Made by a program: the position numbers and the translations under genes. The notes below the pieces were generated by a model. It saw only the letters and a program-made list of their open reading frames with translations. It was not told where the DNA came from and ran no database searches. Below, piece after piece: positions 13,230 to 26,220 of a DNA stretch of 64,000 nucleotides (the stretch's first letter is position 1; each line of letters starts with the position of its first letter). Where the stretch lies: contig NC_045149.1 of NCBI RefSeq assembly GCF_008831285.2, positions 4,143,500-4,207,499 on the forward strand. The letters run 5' to 3'. Source of the DNA: Nymphaea colorata (Eukaryota; Streptophyta; Magnoliopsida; Nymphaeales; Nymphaeaceae).

Positions 13230-16115
13230 TGCCTCAACTACAACAGCATTTCCTGATGTGAATGATCATATGGAGGAAAAGGATCCAAAAGTTTATAAAT
13301 ATAATAAATTGCTACTTGATACAAATGATAGCTAAATTTCGAGTGACATAAGTTTCCAAAATTTTCATTTTTCGTCACTTGTTTCACATACAATGCTATA
13401 ATAGTTGGACTAACAAGTCCTTAAAAATGTTGCTAGAATATCTACGTGAGGCATTCCTAGAGACTGAAATTGTTAGGGTTTTTCATGAAGCAAGGAAAAC
13501 AGTTTCAAATTTGAGTATCACTTATGAGAAAATTGATGCATGCTCGAAAGACTGCCTGTTGTATTGAAATGATGTCATCAACAAAGATTCATGTGATATT
13601 GGTGCATTATCAAGATTCAAAGTTGACCAAAATCACAAACATGACAACAAAAGTGCATCACCTAAAGGAAAACATAAAGTCTACACGAAAGTATTGCGAC
13701 GTTTTCTTTTGATACCATGACTTAAGTGGTTGTTCATGTGTTCAAAAATAGCTTCAAATATAAGATTTCCATGAAGAGTATCATATGAAGGATGAAAATT
13801 TAAGCCATCCTATAGATTCACCTGTTTGAAAGTCTTTTCATGAGCTATGCCCCATCATTTGCTTCAGATTATCAAAATCCCAATGATGGATTGACAAGTA
13901 ATGGTTTTAATATATACAAGTCCTTGAATAGCTCATACAATATATGAAAAATCATATTTTGATTGGCAAGTGATGGTTTTAATCCATGAGTCATTGAATA
14001 GTTCATAAAGTATATGAACAATTGTATTTGTTTCCTACAATTTGCCATTGTTGATGTTTATGAGGCAGCCCAATATGATATGTCACTACCCATACCCAGA
14101 CCAATATCTCCTAAAATGAAAAACATATGTATAGTTACAACTACTTATAGATGAATGAAAGTCGTTGTCAGACACTTGTGTATAAAGTTATGATGCTTCA
14201 CACAAAGAAGCTTTTCAAATGAGAGCAACTTTATTATGGACTATAAATGGCTTTTCAGCCTATCTATGTCAATTTTCCAAGGTAAAGCACGAAAGGAAAA
14301 TTATCATTTCTTATTTGTCTCCAGGACACACAATCATACCATTTTGAAATACGGTAAAAAAGAATGTTATATGGGTCAGCATCCATTTTTGCCACATAAT
14401 CACACTGAATGGATGCATAGCAATTTGATGATACTATGTCTTGCATGAAATAGAACAAATATTTTTGCCATACTAGTGGAAGAAGAAATGCATTTTTTAG
14501 TAGCTATATTTTGAGCATAATTTGTTACATCATAATTTATGCATCATGCACATTGGAAAAAACATATGTGATAGTATTCTAGGACACTTCTGAATGTTGA
14601 AAGGAAAACAAAAGATCATGATAATGACTTTAGATTTGAAAGAAGTGGTATGACATACATCAAGGTGATAGATGATAATTCACCAAACATTTTTGGGTGC
14701 GTGCACGTTGAAGAATATAAAGACTTATGACTTAAGAGTCATGATTTTCAACAATTTTTGCCATTGGCATTGATTAGATGCTTGCGAAAGAGGGTGAGTT
14801 CAATGTTGATGAGCTGTGTGGATTTTTTGAAGAGTTTTGTTCAAAGACAAATGGTGAGAAATTTAAGAAAGTTAGAAGAAAAAATAGCACTTGTACTATG
14901 CCATTTAGAGATAATATTTTCACTCACTTTCTTTGATATTATGGTTCACTACATATTCATTTGGCACATAAGGCAAGATTGGTTGGACGTGAGCATATGG
15001 ATTAATGTGAGCATCAAAAGTTATATGAAACTTGTTTAAATCTGAAACTTGATGATGTTTATTGTAAAATTTTGTAGTAATCTAAATTATACATTTTATC
15101 TATAGTTATTTGTTCAACTTAAACACTTATGTGCACAACAAAAAACAACCATAAGGTTCAAATTGCAAAAGAATATTTGGCTGAATAATGACTGACATTT
15201 TGTCCATGATACTTTGATGACATTGAAACAAGGTTTAATTTTATTGAACAAAATTATAAAGAAATTAATGATAATTGTTTATGAAAAGGCTGCTAATTAG
15301 GAAAATGGAAGCATTTATACTTGATGGGTTGACCTTGAAACTAGCATGTATTTATTGAGGTGATGGCACCATATCTACAGTAAGTTTTTTGTTCATTTAC
15401 TATGGATAAGACTTGCAATTTATAATTTTCTATCTCATGCGTGTTTCATTGTAGGAGACATATTAACTTGGTAAAACAACAACATCATAGGCGTCATGAT
15501 TTGAGCAAGTTCACAAGGATATGTTTCCCAACTGGTTTCAAACTCAAGTATTTTCATATTCATCCTAAAAAATAATTATATCTTTGTATGTATATTTTCA
15601 ACTATAACTGAAGAACTGATGTGCTTGTCATAAAAACCTGAAAAGATAGCAACTAGATGCAAATTATTAATGGATTCTGATTACACATTGAAGATAATGA
15701 GACAACTTAAAAACTCAAAATAGCTCAAACATCATGATTTTCTAATGCTAGAAATAACAGACCACTTGTTCATGACATGACTCATATTGAGTCAAAACTA
15801 ACATTGTAGAATTAGAATGTTTTAGAGGTGTAAGGTTTGTCTTGTTTAAGTGTTGCTATAGCGATGTTCTAATTCACGGGTTATAAACAATGAGTTTGGC
15901 TACAAGTTAATTTTAAGTTCACATGCATGTATGGAGAACACTTTATATTCGCATGTCAAGCAAACCATGAGTTTTATGTTCAAGATTGTATGGAGGAAGA
16001 TTGCCATATCATTATTAAGGTAACACTTAGAGATATTTTTGACATGTACACCCAACATTTAGTTGAATATGAACATGTAGATAATGTCAAAGATAATTAT
16101 TATGAGGCTAATTGA
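13230..16115 (+). pseudogene. CACTA (En/Spm) TNP2-type transposase, decayed
   Basis: The TNP2 protein carries the transposase domain that cuts CACTA ends. Family blocks appear in the expected order but in shifting frames: KVYKYNKLL near 13290; SWTNKSLKMLLEYLREAF (about 13400-13455); ARKTVSNLS..YEKIDACSKDC (about 13490-13557); KVLRRFLLIPR and LFMCSK near 13690-13745; MRQPNM followed one frame off by LSLPIPRPISP near 14065-14115; TYDASHKEAF..LLWTINGFSAY (about 14190-14262); KYGKKECYMG..FLPHNH (about 14350-14400); LNVE.KTKDHDN near 14590; FFDIMVH (about 14932-14952, DUF4218 block); and at 15927-16115 EHFIFACQANHEFYV..VTLRDIFDMY (DUF4216-like tail). Intron-like or scrambled stretches separate blocks. 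Many stops and frameshifts make it inactive. Assignment to Transposase_21/TNP2 rests on remembered family consensus. Confidence 0.85.
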
Positions 16116-16559
16116 TATCAAATTCAAAATTTGAAGGATCCAGATGCCAAAGATGATATAACTTAGACCAGAATGAACGTGCCACCAACTACTATATATA
16201 TAAAGAAATCCATATTTTGCTGATATTGCTGATGTGAATAATTTTTTTATTTATTTCATTATATTGACACATGTTTCATCAATAAGTGTTGCATATTTGT
16301 TCCATTAGATTAATTCCTTTTTTCAATTTATGTTTAGAAAGAACACACGTGCAACATATGTTTTTTGATGTGTAATTTCATATGCCTCATAAAGTACCTA
16401 CATACGTGCAGAACAACTAGTTATGCCAAAGTAACAATAGCAAGAGCTTTGGTGTCTTTTGAGTAGCATATTGATTTAATTTGTAACTTGATTTACAATT
16501 TGATGCATACAAGTCTTGAAACCTAACACATTGTCATATGTCAAATGCGCAATTAAAGA

Positions 16560-17410
16560 AGTTCAAATATTCAAATAGAACTTTAGCTATAATGAGGTTA
16601 CCTCCTGGCCATAAGCTTCATATTTTGATTAATAAATTAGGCCAGGCATATGGAATCCATGCAAAGGGTCTAACATGCTATTTAGGAGTTTCAGCTTGAG
16701 ATCTAGATAAGGCACCACTCATTTATCATACATGGAATGCATTGTTGGATAGTTTTAAAGAAGATGTGTGGACAATTGTAAAGATATTCATTCCATGTAT
16801 ATAATTTTTATAAAGATATTTTCCATTCACACTTAATTAAAAACTTACTAAAATTTGTATGATCTAGAACAAATTTGAACTTACAAACAAGAAAGGTCTT
16901 TTAGAGGTATTCAAATGCTTTGTGATGAAGTCATTCAAAAAGAAGGGAGCTGACTAGAGGAGCATATGTCGGAAGGTTTATCACATTTATGATACTCAAG
17001 AAGCTTTCCTGCAAACCCATCCCAATGACATTCCCCATGATCAATGGAAATCTTTAACAGACTATTTTGATACTGATAATTCAAAGGTAAGTGATCTTAA
17101 ATGCAATAAAACCAACAAATTAATTGCACTTGTTATTAACAATTTATGGTTTGTTGAGCTTGACTCTAGTCCAACTTTGTGAATTCAGTTATGAGGTGTA
17201 GGATAAGTGAGAGCCATTTCGGGGACAAAAGTGAAAACCACTACTTTTAATGTTCTTTTACTGATTCTGTTAGCTAGAGGTAGGGCCTTGCCCCTCCTTT
17301 TGGTTCCAAGGTTTGCACAAATGTTACTAATTGTGCACAACAAAATGCTTCATACTTTGGGGACAAAAAACTTGACATGTTTTAGTGTAGAATCAATTTA
17401 TATTATACAA
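16560..17410 (+). pseudogene. TNPA-like plant transposase (Ptta/En-Spm type), decayed
   Basis: In CACTA elements the gene after TNP2 often encodes an accessory DNA-binding transposase. Here the plus strand shows RLPPGHKLHILINKLGQ and CYLGVSA near 16600-16700, then DKAPLIYHTWNAL and DVWTIVK (to about 16785); SICRKVYHIYDTQEAFLQ..PHDQWKSLTDYF (about 16965-17075), matching the family's 'xP.DQW..LV.YW' block; and HNKMLHTLGTKNL (about 17334-17372), matching the 'NK..R....HT.GTKS.A' block. Pieces are in different frames with intervening non-coding DNA (introns or insertions). It sits 0.45 kb after TNP2 on the same strand, as expected. The protein is broken, with no identifiable start. Confidence 0.7.
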
Positions 17411-19786
17411 AAATTATTTCAATTTTTTAAGTGTGTATTTTTTTTATTATGTGATTGTTATTAACATTATACTTAAGATATCATGCACTGATGATAGGAA
17501 CAGGGCTGATATGCCTTGGTATGATGTTTGGATAAAAACCCACACAAGCACATGATTTCCAACTAGCACAGAAGGTGTTGCCCTTTTAATTGTAAGCATA
17601 ATTGTATAATGTGTGTTTATTTTTACAGGTTCTTGTATAGGCAAAGATTGTATGACAAGCATCATCACGCCTAGAAAACACACATCTAGCAATACAAAAT
17701 GGTAATTTATGTACTTTGTCAATAGCTTGCAAAGGATTTTATTGGGTGCGCTCATACATATAGTCTTGGTATGCATGTTCATTATATTGATTGATCTAAA
17801 CAAGCAATACAATACTTAGGTTGCAAAATGAAAACTTTAGCAAAGGGTAAGCCATGTAGAGTAAATCATGGAGACACATGGGTGACAAAACAATGAATGA
17901 TCTTATATACATGAACATACGATTAGTATTTTTGTCCTTTCCTGTATCTAATGCACATGATCATAGGATAGCTTTTTTTTTTGTTAATGCAAATGTTCCA
18001 TTTGTTGACATAACTGAGCACTATTTTGTACACTAATGTAAATGATCATGAACAATAGTTTTTGGTACTTTTATGTAAATGATCATACAGATAGTATTTT
18101 TGTATTCTGGCATAAATGTGGTCAATGTATGTTCATCTCTCTCTTCTCCCTCTCTCTATGCATGTGTGGTTTTTGTTTTTGGCTTTTAGGTGGTCATGCA
18201 TCTAGAGATGGAGAATCATCATGCTGTTTTAGCTCCTTGCTTAGGTAGTGAGTCATACTTCATTATCTATGTTTTTTTTTTAATTTATCAATGTTGTTGT
18301 GTACTCATGATTTGTTTCCATTCTTGGTAGGTAATCTAAAAGCCACTGATAAAGGTGTGATCAAGCGTGCTTTCTGTTTTTTATCTTATTTTAATAGTTT
18401 TTTCTTCATTTCTGAACTAATATCCTTCTAACAAGGTTCTATGTTTTTTATTTTATTGATGAGGTCCGTAAGATAACTAGCAATAATCATCAAATGTTGC
18501 ATTTTTTTGTGTGAAATGATATTAGCTAATCATGATTGCGTTCTTTTTTCATAAATGTCATCTGGGTTCTAGAGAATTGGATTTTCAATCAGCGTTTCTA
18601 TGTTGCCCCTACGATTCAGGTAAATGTCATTTCTTTTTCTCACATTAGAAGGCAATGGTCAACATTAAACAGTTGGAATATCCTAAGATGTTGACCTCCC
18701 ATTGAGAATGAAGATCCGGTAAGTCTAACGTTTTTAACTGATAAGGAATTTGGTAAGAGACTCTAATAATTGTGCAATAATACTACAGATGTTGGTAGAT
18801 TGAGAGTTTTAGCTCCAGCGTAACGTTATATAGGTAACAAATTAAGAGTTAGCTTTTGAGTTCGCGAACATTCCCATGAATGTGGCACGTTTTTTATTAA
18901 TACTGTAATGAGTTAATCATGATGATTTCTTGTTTTCCTTGCATTTTGCTATTTCTAGATTGCTTGACATTGCTATACTAGGTCATCTCTTGATTTGCTT
19001 AATATGGATCCCGTGCACTCGAGTTAATTTTGTCATAGGATTGGTGGTAGTATGGCTATAGTCAGTTCAATATGAAAGATTATAGCAAAGAAATCGTCTT
19101 TATCCGGATTATCACCATAAGGTCTATATCGCCATGATAAAGGGCACTGGCCATAGTTTAAAACCACAATTGAGATGTGAAAACTATTGTGACATGGTTT
19201 CCTGGTAGAGCAAATATAACGTCAATAACTATGCAGATATGGGAGAGTTTTAATGTGGGAATCGTTTGTCAAACAATATGGCATATTTTTAGCACTTTCT
19301 AATTTGGTCTTCTAGTGATTACCTGTGTGTGGATCTTCAACATGAGATAGCATTTCCATTGGCTACTAATCTACATGAACAGTGGATCTTCAACATGAGA
19401 TAGCATTTCTAAGCACCAATGGTTTTCCTAGCCTGTTAGGGAATTTCAAGATGAATTTTTCTTTTAAGCTTGAAAGTATACAAACAGTATCATTAAAACT
19501 TGACAGTCCTACTAGCTTTCTTATCTCCTAGACTCATAATGATGTATTATATATCACAGTTTCCCTGTATGTGAAGGATAGGTGTATGCTACTCTTATGC
19601 CTGCTTGTGTTGGTAAATTTTAAACTTGAAGTCCAGAAGAGCTTTCAAATCCTAATAATGAGTTTTATTGTAGGTGTATGCTACTCTTACCATGTCTTTT
19701 CATGTCGGTTAATTTTGTGTGGTGTTGATCATGAGATGTTCGCATATAATTGTTCTCAAGGTGAAATGATTATACAATCTTGATAC
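17411..19786. other. No recognised gene; may include the 3' part of the CACTA element
   Basis: AT-rich sequence without recognised protein similarity. A CACTA right end (…TAGTG) that pairs well with 11959 was not found here. The stretch contains direct copies of GTGGATCTTCAACATGAGAT near 19330 and 19381. Confidence 0.4.
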
Positions 19787-20779
19787 CACTACAACATTTT
19801 CAGTCAGCTCTGGTGCAAAAATAACACCAGTGAAAATGAACAATAGTGCTATTCTAGTACCAATATGACTGCCAGAGCTCGAACCACCACTAGCATTTTC
19901 AATGGCAGAATGCACTAGTAACAGAGCTGACTCCAACATGGGTGCTGATTTAGCGCCAGAAAAGGGCTGCTAACTAATGCCTAGGAAGGACCAAAGTAAA
20001 TTTTCTACGGTGAATCATCTTGCACTAGCAAGACTTGAATCTGGTGTCCCTTAAAGTAGAACTAGAACAGGTTGACATATATAAATAGTTAAAATATTTT
20101 GTATATAATACAATGACATATATATACACAGTGAAGAAAAATATACAAAAAAGACAGTATGTGGTACTAATTATTTTGAAAACCAAGTAGCTCTGCAAGT
20201 CTACTTTTTTTGCTGAGTTATCCTCTGGTAGCTCCATTCCAGCAAGCAGTACTAGCTTCATCCTGCCTGAAAGAGCTCACAAGGCCTTGACTCCACTTTC
20301 CATATCAGCAAGCAAGTTTTGGTATGCAACCAATACCAAACACCTTTTTTCTACTTTAAAAATATGTTAAAAACTTCATTCTGCTGACCTTTAACTCAAG
20401 GAATGAGATCTTGTATGACTGACTAAAACTTTACAAGAAATTCAAGGTTCATGTCAGATCATGCATCTGAGAACTTAAAAGAGCATAAATTGAAGTCATT
20501 TTCAAGCATAAAATGTCCACTAGCCTCGCTGTTGGCAAGGAGACAAGCAACCCAACACTCCACCACTGAGGAGCTTCCAATATCCTCAAAAACCTCAAGA
20601 TTCTCATGAGTGTAGGAGCTTCCAATATTCTCAAAAATCTCAAGTTACTCCTAAGTGTAGGCAACCCAAACTTCTATATTTGAGATCAAATCCTTGACAC
20701 AGGACTCCCTATATCATCCAACAGCACCTTTCAGTTTCATAGCTAGGCACCTTAGAAGGTTTACTCCATTCGATAGGCC

Positions 20780-22310
20780 TCAACTCCGTGGATCGTCCGA
20801 TGAAAGTTGTTGTCTTCTGCAACTAAGGATTGGGCCTTTGAGCATAACCAGATTTTGATTGCCTCGTAGAGTGTGTGCTTGTTGATGAGATCTAGGATAT
20901 CCTTCTTTAAGAGTGGGGTGAAACCTATTGGTTCCCCACCATGAACTGCTGTTTCACTAAAGTGTGTGGGATGGTGTAATATACCTGCTTGACCCTATGA
21001 ATGCTGCCACGCTTGACCGTGGTTGCAAAATAAAAGAAGAAATTCTTCAAAGAAACATCCCTGCTCGGAAGAATGAGCATCGTTGTTGTGTTTTCCTAAT
21101 TGGTCCCCATGCATTAAAGGAATAGCTTCCATACTCACAACAACGATACAAGCAAAGCTAAAAATGATGTCTGATGGCTTCAAGAACTAGGATGCTGAAA
21201 CCGTGAGTTCCATTTTTCTAAGGCAAAAGCTCCTCTGATTTGGGGTCATTTCCATAGCCTTGAGTGGTATAGGAGCTTCTATCTTACGCCACACAACCCC
21301 TTGTTTAACGGACTGAGATGCGATGCCAGCATATTGATTTGTGTCCTTAAATGCAGACTACTAGGGTTTCCACAATTTATGGCTGCATCACTTGCCAAAT
21401 CGACTGGTTCTATCATCCTACAGAGATATGGCAGACTCTCCCTCTGAAAGGCCATATAACCTGCCACAGAAATGGGGTTTTCCCCTTCGAGTCACCCACA
21501 GCCATCAAAACATCTTGTAATACTGGCAAGGAATTGAACTTTCCTGGTGAGATTCTATCTCCAAACCTTCTATCATAGGTTGTCAACAATGCGTGCTGGT
21601 TTAGGGGTGGCGAACAGTACCAGTAAGTGTGATTCCCAAATTCTTCCATTGCTAACAACCAATCTAGTTCTAAGGACTTCACAATGAAATCCAACTCTGT
21701 AATGGCTTCTATGGTTTGATCCCAAGGGGGTTTCTCTGGCTGCCTTAATGCCTTCTTATCCAAATCCACATAGTCATCTTCCTGACATCTCTTTTTTTTT
21801 TTTTCAAATAGGAGCCGTATTTGGGTGTCCAACGAGTGGAACTACTACCTCTACTACTAGGTCCTAGCGATGTGATGGTCGCTCACGCGTGGTGTTGAGC
21901 ATTCCAGAACACAACATCCTTGGGCAGAGATGAGAGTGGAACGATGCCCACATCTTCACCAACATTTTCTATGAACTCATCCACATTCTTCTTATTATTA
22001 TCAGTTTTACCTTCAGCATCGTTTTACTCGTCTAAAACCTCTGGTGCATCTCTAGGTTCTGCCCATTTTCTACTATCAAGAGGAATATTTTCTTGAGTTA
22101 TGGGGTACCTGTTCTCTGGAACAGCAACACTTGTTATCGTCTTGTTGAGCAACTCCTCAAACATCGTTCTCAGCACCTGGTAAACTGTGACCATTGCCTG
22201 CAATTTCTCATCCATGTTGTCCATGGTCTGATTAATCATTGAAGAAGTAGTCTCCATCCTTTCTAGTTGACCCGCCATGGTTTGTTGATTTGGATCCTTC
22301 AACATGTGCT
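20780..22310 (-). pseudogene. Unidentified coding remnants inside CACTA element 2
   Basis: I do not recognise this gene. On the minus strand, long protein-like stretches follow one another with few stops: 22310-22024 encodes a hydrophilic segment with coiled-coil character (QLERMETTSSMINQTMDNMD, then EELLNKTITSV), continuing after one stop into DEFIENVGEDVGIVPL; 21832-21413 encodes a 139-residue stretch (WDQTIEAITELDFIVKSLEL, GNHTYWYCSPPLNQHALL, FNSLPVLQDVLMAVG); after a frameshift come KIEAPIPLKAMEM and, near 20960-20790, HGGEPIGFTPLLKKDILD and HTLYEAIKIW. Base composition is more balanced than in the flanks. It could be an accessory transposon protein, a gag remnant or a captured host gene. 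I infer only that it was once protein-coding. Confidence 0.4.
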
Positions 22311-22597
22311 TGCTTTAACTTGTTTGTGTGAATATTGATCAACCTATGAAAGAATTATTTTGCTGCAATACTCAATGATCAGTTAATGCTCTTTGTTAGC
22401 ATGGTCAAGCAATTAATAGGACCTACAAGCTCCCTGCTGGGTTTGAGTCATTGTTTACACCCTCCTGTAGTTTTTCTTATTTGAATTGTATAGACTTGTT
22501 TGCATTTTTTGATGCACAACCATGCACACTAAGGTTTTTCAACTTTTGGAATATCTTGCAATTTACGTGCTCAATCTCTCACTCACTCACCCACTCT

Positions 22598-23042
22598 CTC
22601 TACTTGGTTCAGGGATGAAGCATGAATCCAATCTTTGGTTGGTGCATGGGTTCCACCAACGTAAGATCAATAATTCATCTGCCTTGCCTTTCTTTTGTAT
22701 TTCGTTATTTCGGTTTTTTGTAGCCAATAAAATAGCATAAGCAGATCAGATTTCTTCTGTATTTCATTACTTCATTACTTTGGTTTTCCAACGAAAACTT
22801 GCTTATAAAATACATGGCGATGCTTCTATATTGGAGGATACGAATATCCAAGTATATAGAACATGAGGCTGGGCAAGGATTATATACGCTGATATGAAGA
22901 CGTGCTTTGATGTTGAAATGGCCACAAATCCACAAGTGCTTAGCCAAAATTTATTGATGTAAGAAAAAAACCAACTTTTTTGAGTGGGATGTTAATTGCT
23001 CTTTGAAACTTCACATTTAGACAATAGTCATGATCCAGATGA
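22598..23042. repeat. Segmental duplicate, copy A
   Basis: Clearly similar to 25808-26220 in the same orientation, about 3.2 kb away: both contain GATCTTTGG-like openings, GGTGCATGGGTTCCAC, CGTAAGATCAATAATTCATC, GCTTATAAAATACATGG, GATACGAATATCCAAGTA, GCAAGGATTATATA and TTATTGATGTAAGAAAAAA. Divergence is roughly 15-20 percent by eye, with several indels. Copy A lies within CACTA element 2; copy B lies outside it. Confidence 0.8.
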
Positions 23043-24118
23043 AGGTATCAAGAAAACAAAGGAGGTTCTCAGTCTATGAACAAAAGACACACTTTGGAAG
23101 AAGCCTAGCTTAAGATTGACAACCTTTAGATTCTTTAGAATTGAACATGAAGGCGTAATTAACATTTATGCCTATGGTGTTGTGCACTGGGTAGCTGTTT
23201 TAATTGCATGGAATTATTCTTCTTCATGGTTGTTGGAGTTTCTCGTAGTGATTTGAATAGGATCTTCTGAACTGACTACTACAAGTTTACTTCTCCATGT
23301 ACTAGAACATCCCAACCACCTTAGAAGCACTAACTCCTTTGACAGACATGTCTATTGTTGTGTGGTTTTCTCTTGAAAAATAATGCTTGCATTTTTGTTC
23401 TCTTTGACAGGATTTTAGTTGGTTGAGTTGTTGATATAAGATGAGATAAAAAGATGTGTCATGAAAAATCCACCTATTTTCATATTTTTGTATAGAGAAA
23501 ACCTGCTTAGGAGATATTTAACCATATTAGACTGTAATATTTCTCCTGCATTTTTCTTTCATGTTCTAGGGAGGAAAGAAATAAAAGGAAGGTGGAAGAA
23601 AGTGAAGAAAGAATTTCAATTAGGGGTAGAGAGATGAAACCAAGTGAAAGAATCTGTTTAGGTATGTAATGTTCTTTTTTTTTTAATCTCTGTCATAAAA
23701 TGCATGTTAGATCATCAAGTTGTAACTAAATTGTATGAGATCAAAGTATTGATCCCAAACTTTGTTTGACATTTACTTCATTAACAATTCATGGCATGGT
23801 AAATAGCTAAAAGTACTCCAGCATGCTTGACTGACTTGTTCTTTAACATTATAGTGGTAGGTATTAAAATCTTTGATCGATGCATAAGAAGCGGACGAAG
23901 TCTCCCCTGTTCATACATTTTGCAAATGGCAATATGCTGCAGGCAGCAGCAACATGTAGTTTTTGGGAATGGAGGTAGTGCTTTCTGGGACTTTTACTGG
24001 CATTTATTAAATAGTAGCCAAACTCATGTCTCTCTCAAACCAACGCATGCCCAATGCTGGTGGTGTGCCGGGAGAGTGCACTTATTAAACGCCGGGAAAG
24101 GCAATAAATGTTGTAGTG

Positions 24119-25807
24119 TAATTATTGTTTTTCTTGTTACTAGACCCTCTTTTACTATGGTTATGCAATTCACGTGCATAGAAAGATTCTTTTTTCCTTG
24201 CATCTTTGTTCTTTCTCTTTTAAGAAAAATTTTTGTGAACTTTTAATATTTAGAAGTTACAATTTGCCATTTTCACTTAGTAGCACACATCTGGAGCAAA
24301 TTGATTGAGATGGGTGCATCTTTTCTGGATTGCTTTCGGGTTCCAATGTCATTCTCAATGAAAAAATCTTGAGTTGAACATTTTCCCTTCTTGCCCATTT
24401 GCTTACAGGTTATTGTCGTGATTTTTCTTGCTTTCTTGTGAATGTTTCGCTCTCTCTCTCTCTCATCACCTTTCGTATCCCATCTCTTTCTTTGCGTATT
24501 GCATTGATTCTTCATCTTCTTCTTAACAACCTTCTTTTTTTGGTCCCCTTTAAGTTTAAAAGTCGGTTTTGCTACTCGTCTTCTTCACCACACATCAGTG
24601 TCTCTAATTTGGTTTTAGAGACAGTGACAGAGAGGGTTTTTATCAAAATGTATGTTGGGAAACTGGAAAGAAAGAGTATGGGATCATAAGAAAACGTCCC
24701 CTGGCTTACAGAATCTTTTTCAACATCTCCCACATGAAAACTTGGTTTGCACCCACACCATGCATCCATTATTTTCATCACTCATTAATTCACTTCAAAT
24801 GTAGAATTTTGATGTTGGTTGTTCCAATTAGCTAGACTTACCATTGGAAGCTATGTTTTATGTTCATTTTTAAGAGATTCTTGGTGGATAGATGCATGGG
24901 CTGAATGTATCTGCATTATTGAGACCGAAAAGTTGTTGCTCCAATAGGAACAATGGATGACCTGTACATGTCATGCATTTGGATCATTTTCATTTAAATA
25001 TGGTGCATCTTCTATATTAAGAACCTTGGAAATGCTTCAGTAACGAATCATCAGGGACATCACTTTTTGTGGGGTAAATCATGCCATGGCTCCCTTGGGA
25101 AAGTCACACTTGCTTATAAGGGTCCCATTAACAGAAAAATGACAAATGAATGTTTTGAATGTCATAGCTTGCAATCTGATTGTTGTCTCAAAAAAACTCA
25201 TGGCACATGGATCCTCGTGATTGTAAGACTATTGGTTTGTTATTAGATGAATCAATATTAATTATGTCTATAGCTTTGAATTTACAGTCTAGCACAAGAG
25301 AATGTTGGAATGGAAACTGAAATTCTTCCTGGATTAGGAGAATGGTGGATAGAATGGATAAAAACAAGAAAATTTTAACAGCAAAAAAATTTGAATGCAT
25401 GAGAACGAAGGCATAAATAAAGAATGCTTTGGTTTCGTATTGCCCATTACATAAATCTAACCCTACAACAAATGCATTACCAGCATCTACATCCAAGATC
25501 ACTAACTTTTGATGATGAGGATAAATTGCCCAACTTTGTTTTGCATTTTTTCCTTTTCATTTAAATGAACCAAGGCATTGCATTGTGTAACCGTAATTTT
25601 GACTTTCCTATCTTTGATATTTTACATTGTTTCTTTCTCAATTTTCTTGAAAGCATGTATCGGGGATGTTTTGTAGCAGATTTGGCATCGTGTTCAACCC
25701 AATTGGTTTCTTTCTTCAGCTTCTTGATGGGAAGCCATTTGACATTTCCTTGATATTAGCTTGCATGTGTATAAAAGAATAGGCTTTTACGGGCTCTAGT
25801 TGCAGGT
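24119..25807. other. No recognised gene
   Basis: AT-rich DNA with a short CT run at 24448-24466. Open frames at 24399-24689 (plus) and 25188-25502 (minus) match nothing I know and lack exon signals. Confidence 0.45.
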
Positions 25808-26220
25808 CCACTTGGTTGAAGGATGAAGAATAAATCTGATCTTTGGTTGGTGCATGGGTTCCACTGACGTAAGATCAATAATTCATCTGCCTCCCCTTTC
25901 TTCTGTATTTCGTTATTTTGGTTTCTATTAGCCAATAAAAAGATTTCTTCTGTATTTTGTTATTGTGGTCTTCTAATAGCGCTTGCTTATAAAATACATG
26001 GTTCTGCTTCTATGTTGCATGATACGAATATCCAAGTAGATATAACATGAAACCGAGCAAGGATTATATATGCTGATGCCAAGACATGCTTAACTGTTGA
26101 AGTGGCCACAAGTGCTGACGGCTAAATAAACTTTATTGATGTAAGAAAAAAAGTAACTTTTCTGAATGGTATGTTCATTTCTCATTGAAGCTGCACATGT
26201 GGACAATGGTCATGAACCAG
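25808..26220. repeat. Segmental duplicate, copy B
   Basis: Partner of 22598-23042 (see that entry). Directly beyond its right end the two copies diverge: copy B runs into a GC-richer, coding-like stretch (26205-26345), copy A into unrelated AT-rich DNA. Confidence 0.8.

Larger units (their letters stand above)
19787..24118. mobile_element. CACTA element 2 (4.3 kb) with matching terminal repeats
   Basis: The left end reads CACTACAACATTTTCAG and the right end, on the opposite strand, CACTACAACATTTATTG: 13 identical terminal bases. Subterminal motifs agree as well: ACCACCACTAGCATT and GCGCCAGAAAAGG on the left resemble ACCACCAGCATT and GCCAGTAAAAG on the right (minus strand). Flanking trinucleotides are TAC and TAA, so the 3-bp duplication is imperfect. 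No TNP2 is recognised inside; instead there are minus-strand coding remnants (20.8-22.3 kb) and a 0.4-kb segment duplicated at 25.8 kb. An alternative is that the right end at 24118 belongs to the larger element starting at 11959 (12.2 kb, a normal size for a complete CACTA) with the 19787 end nested in it. Confidence 0.55.
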
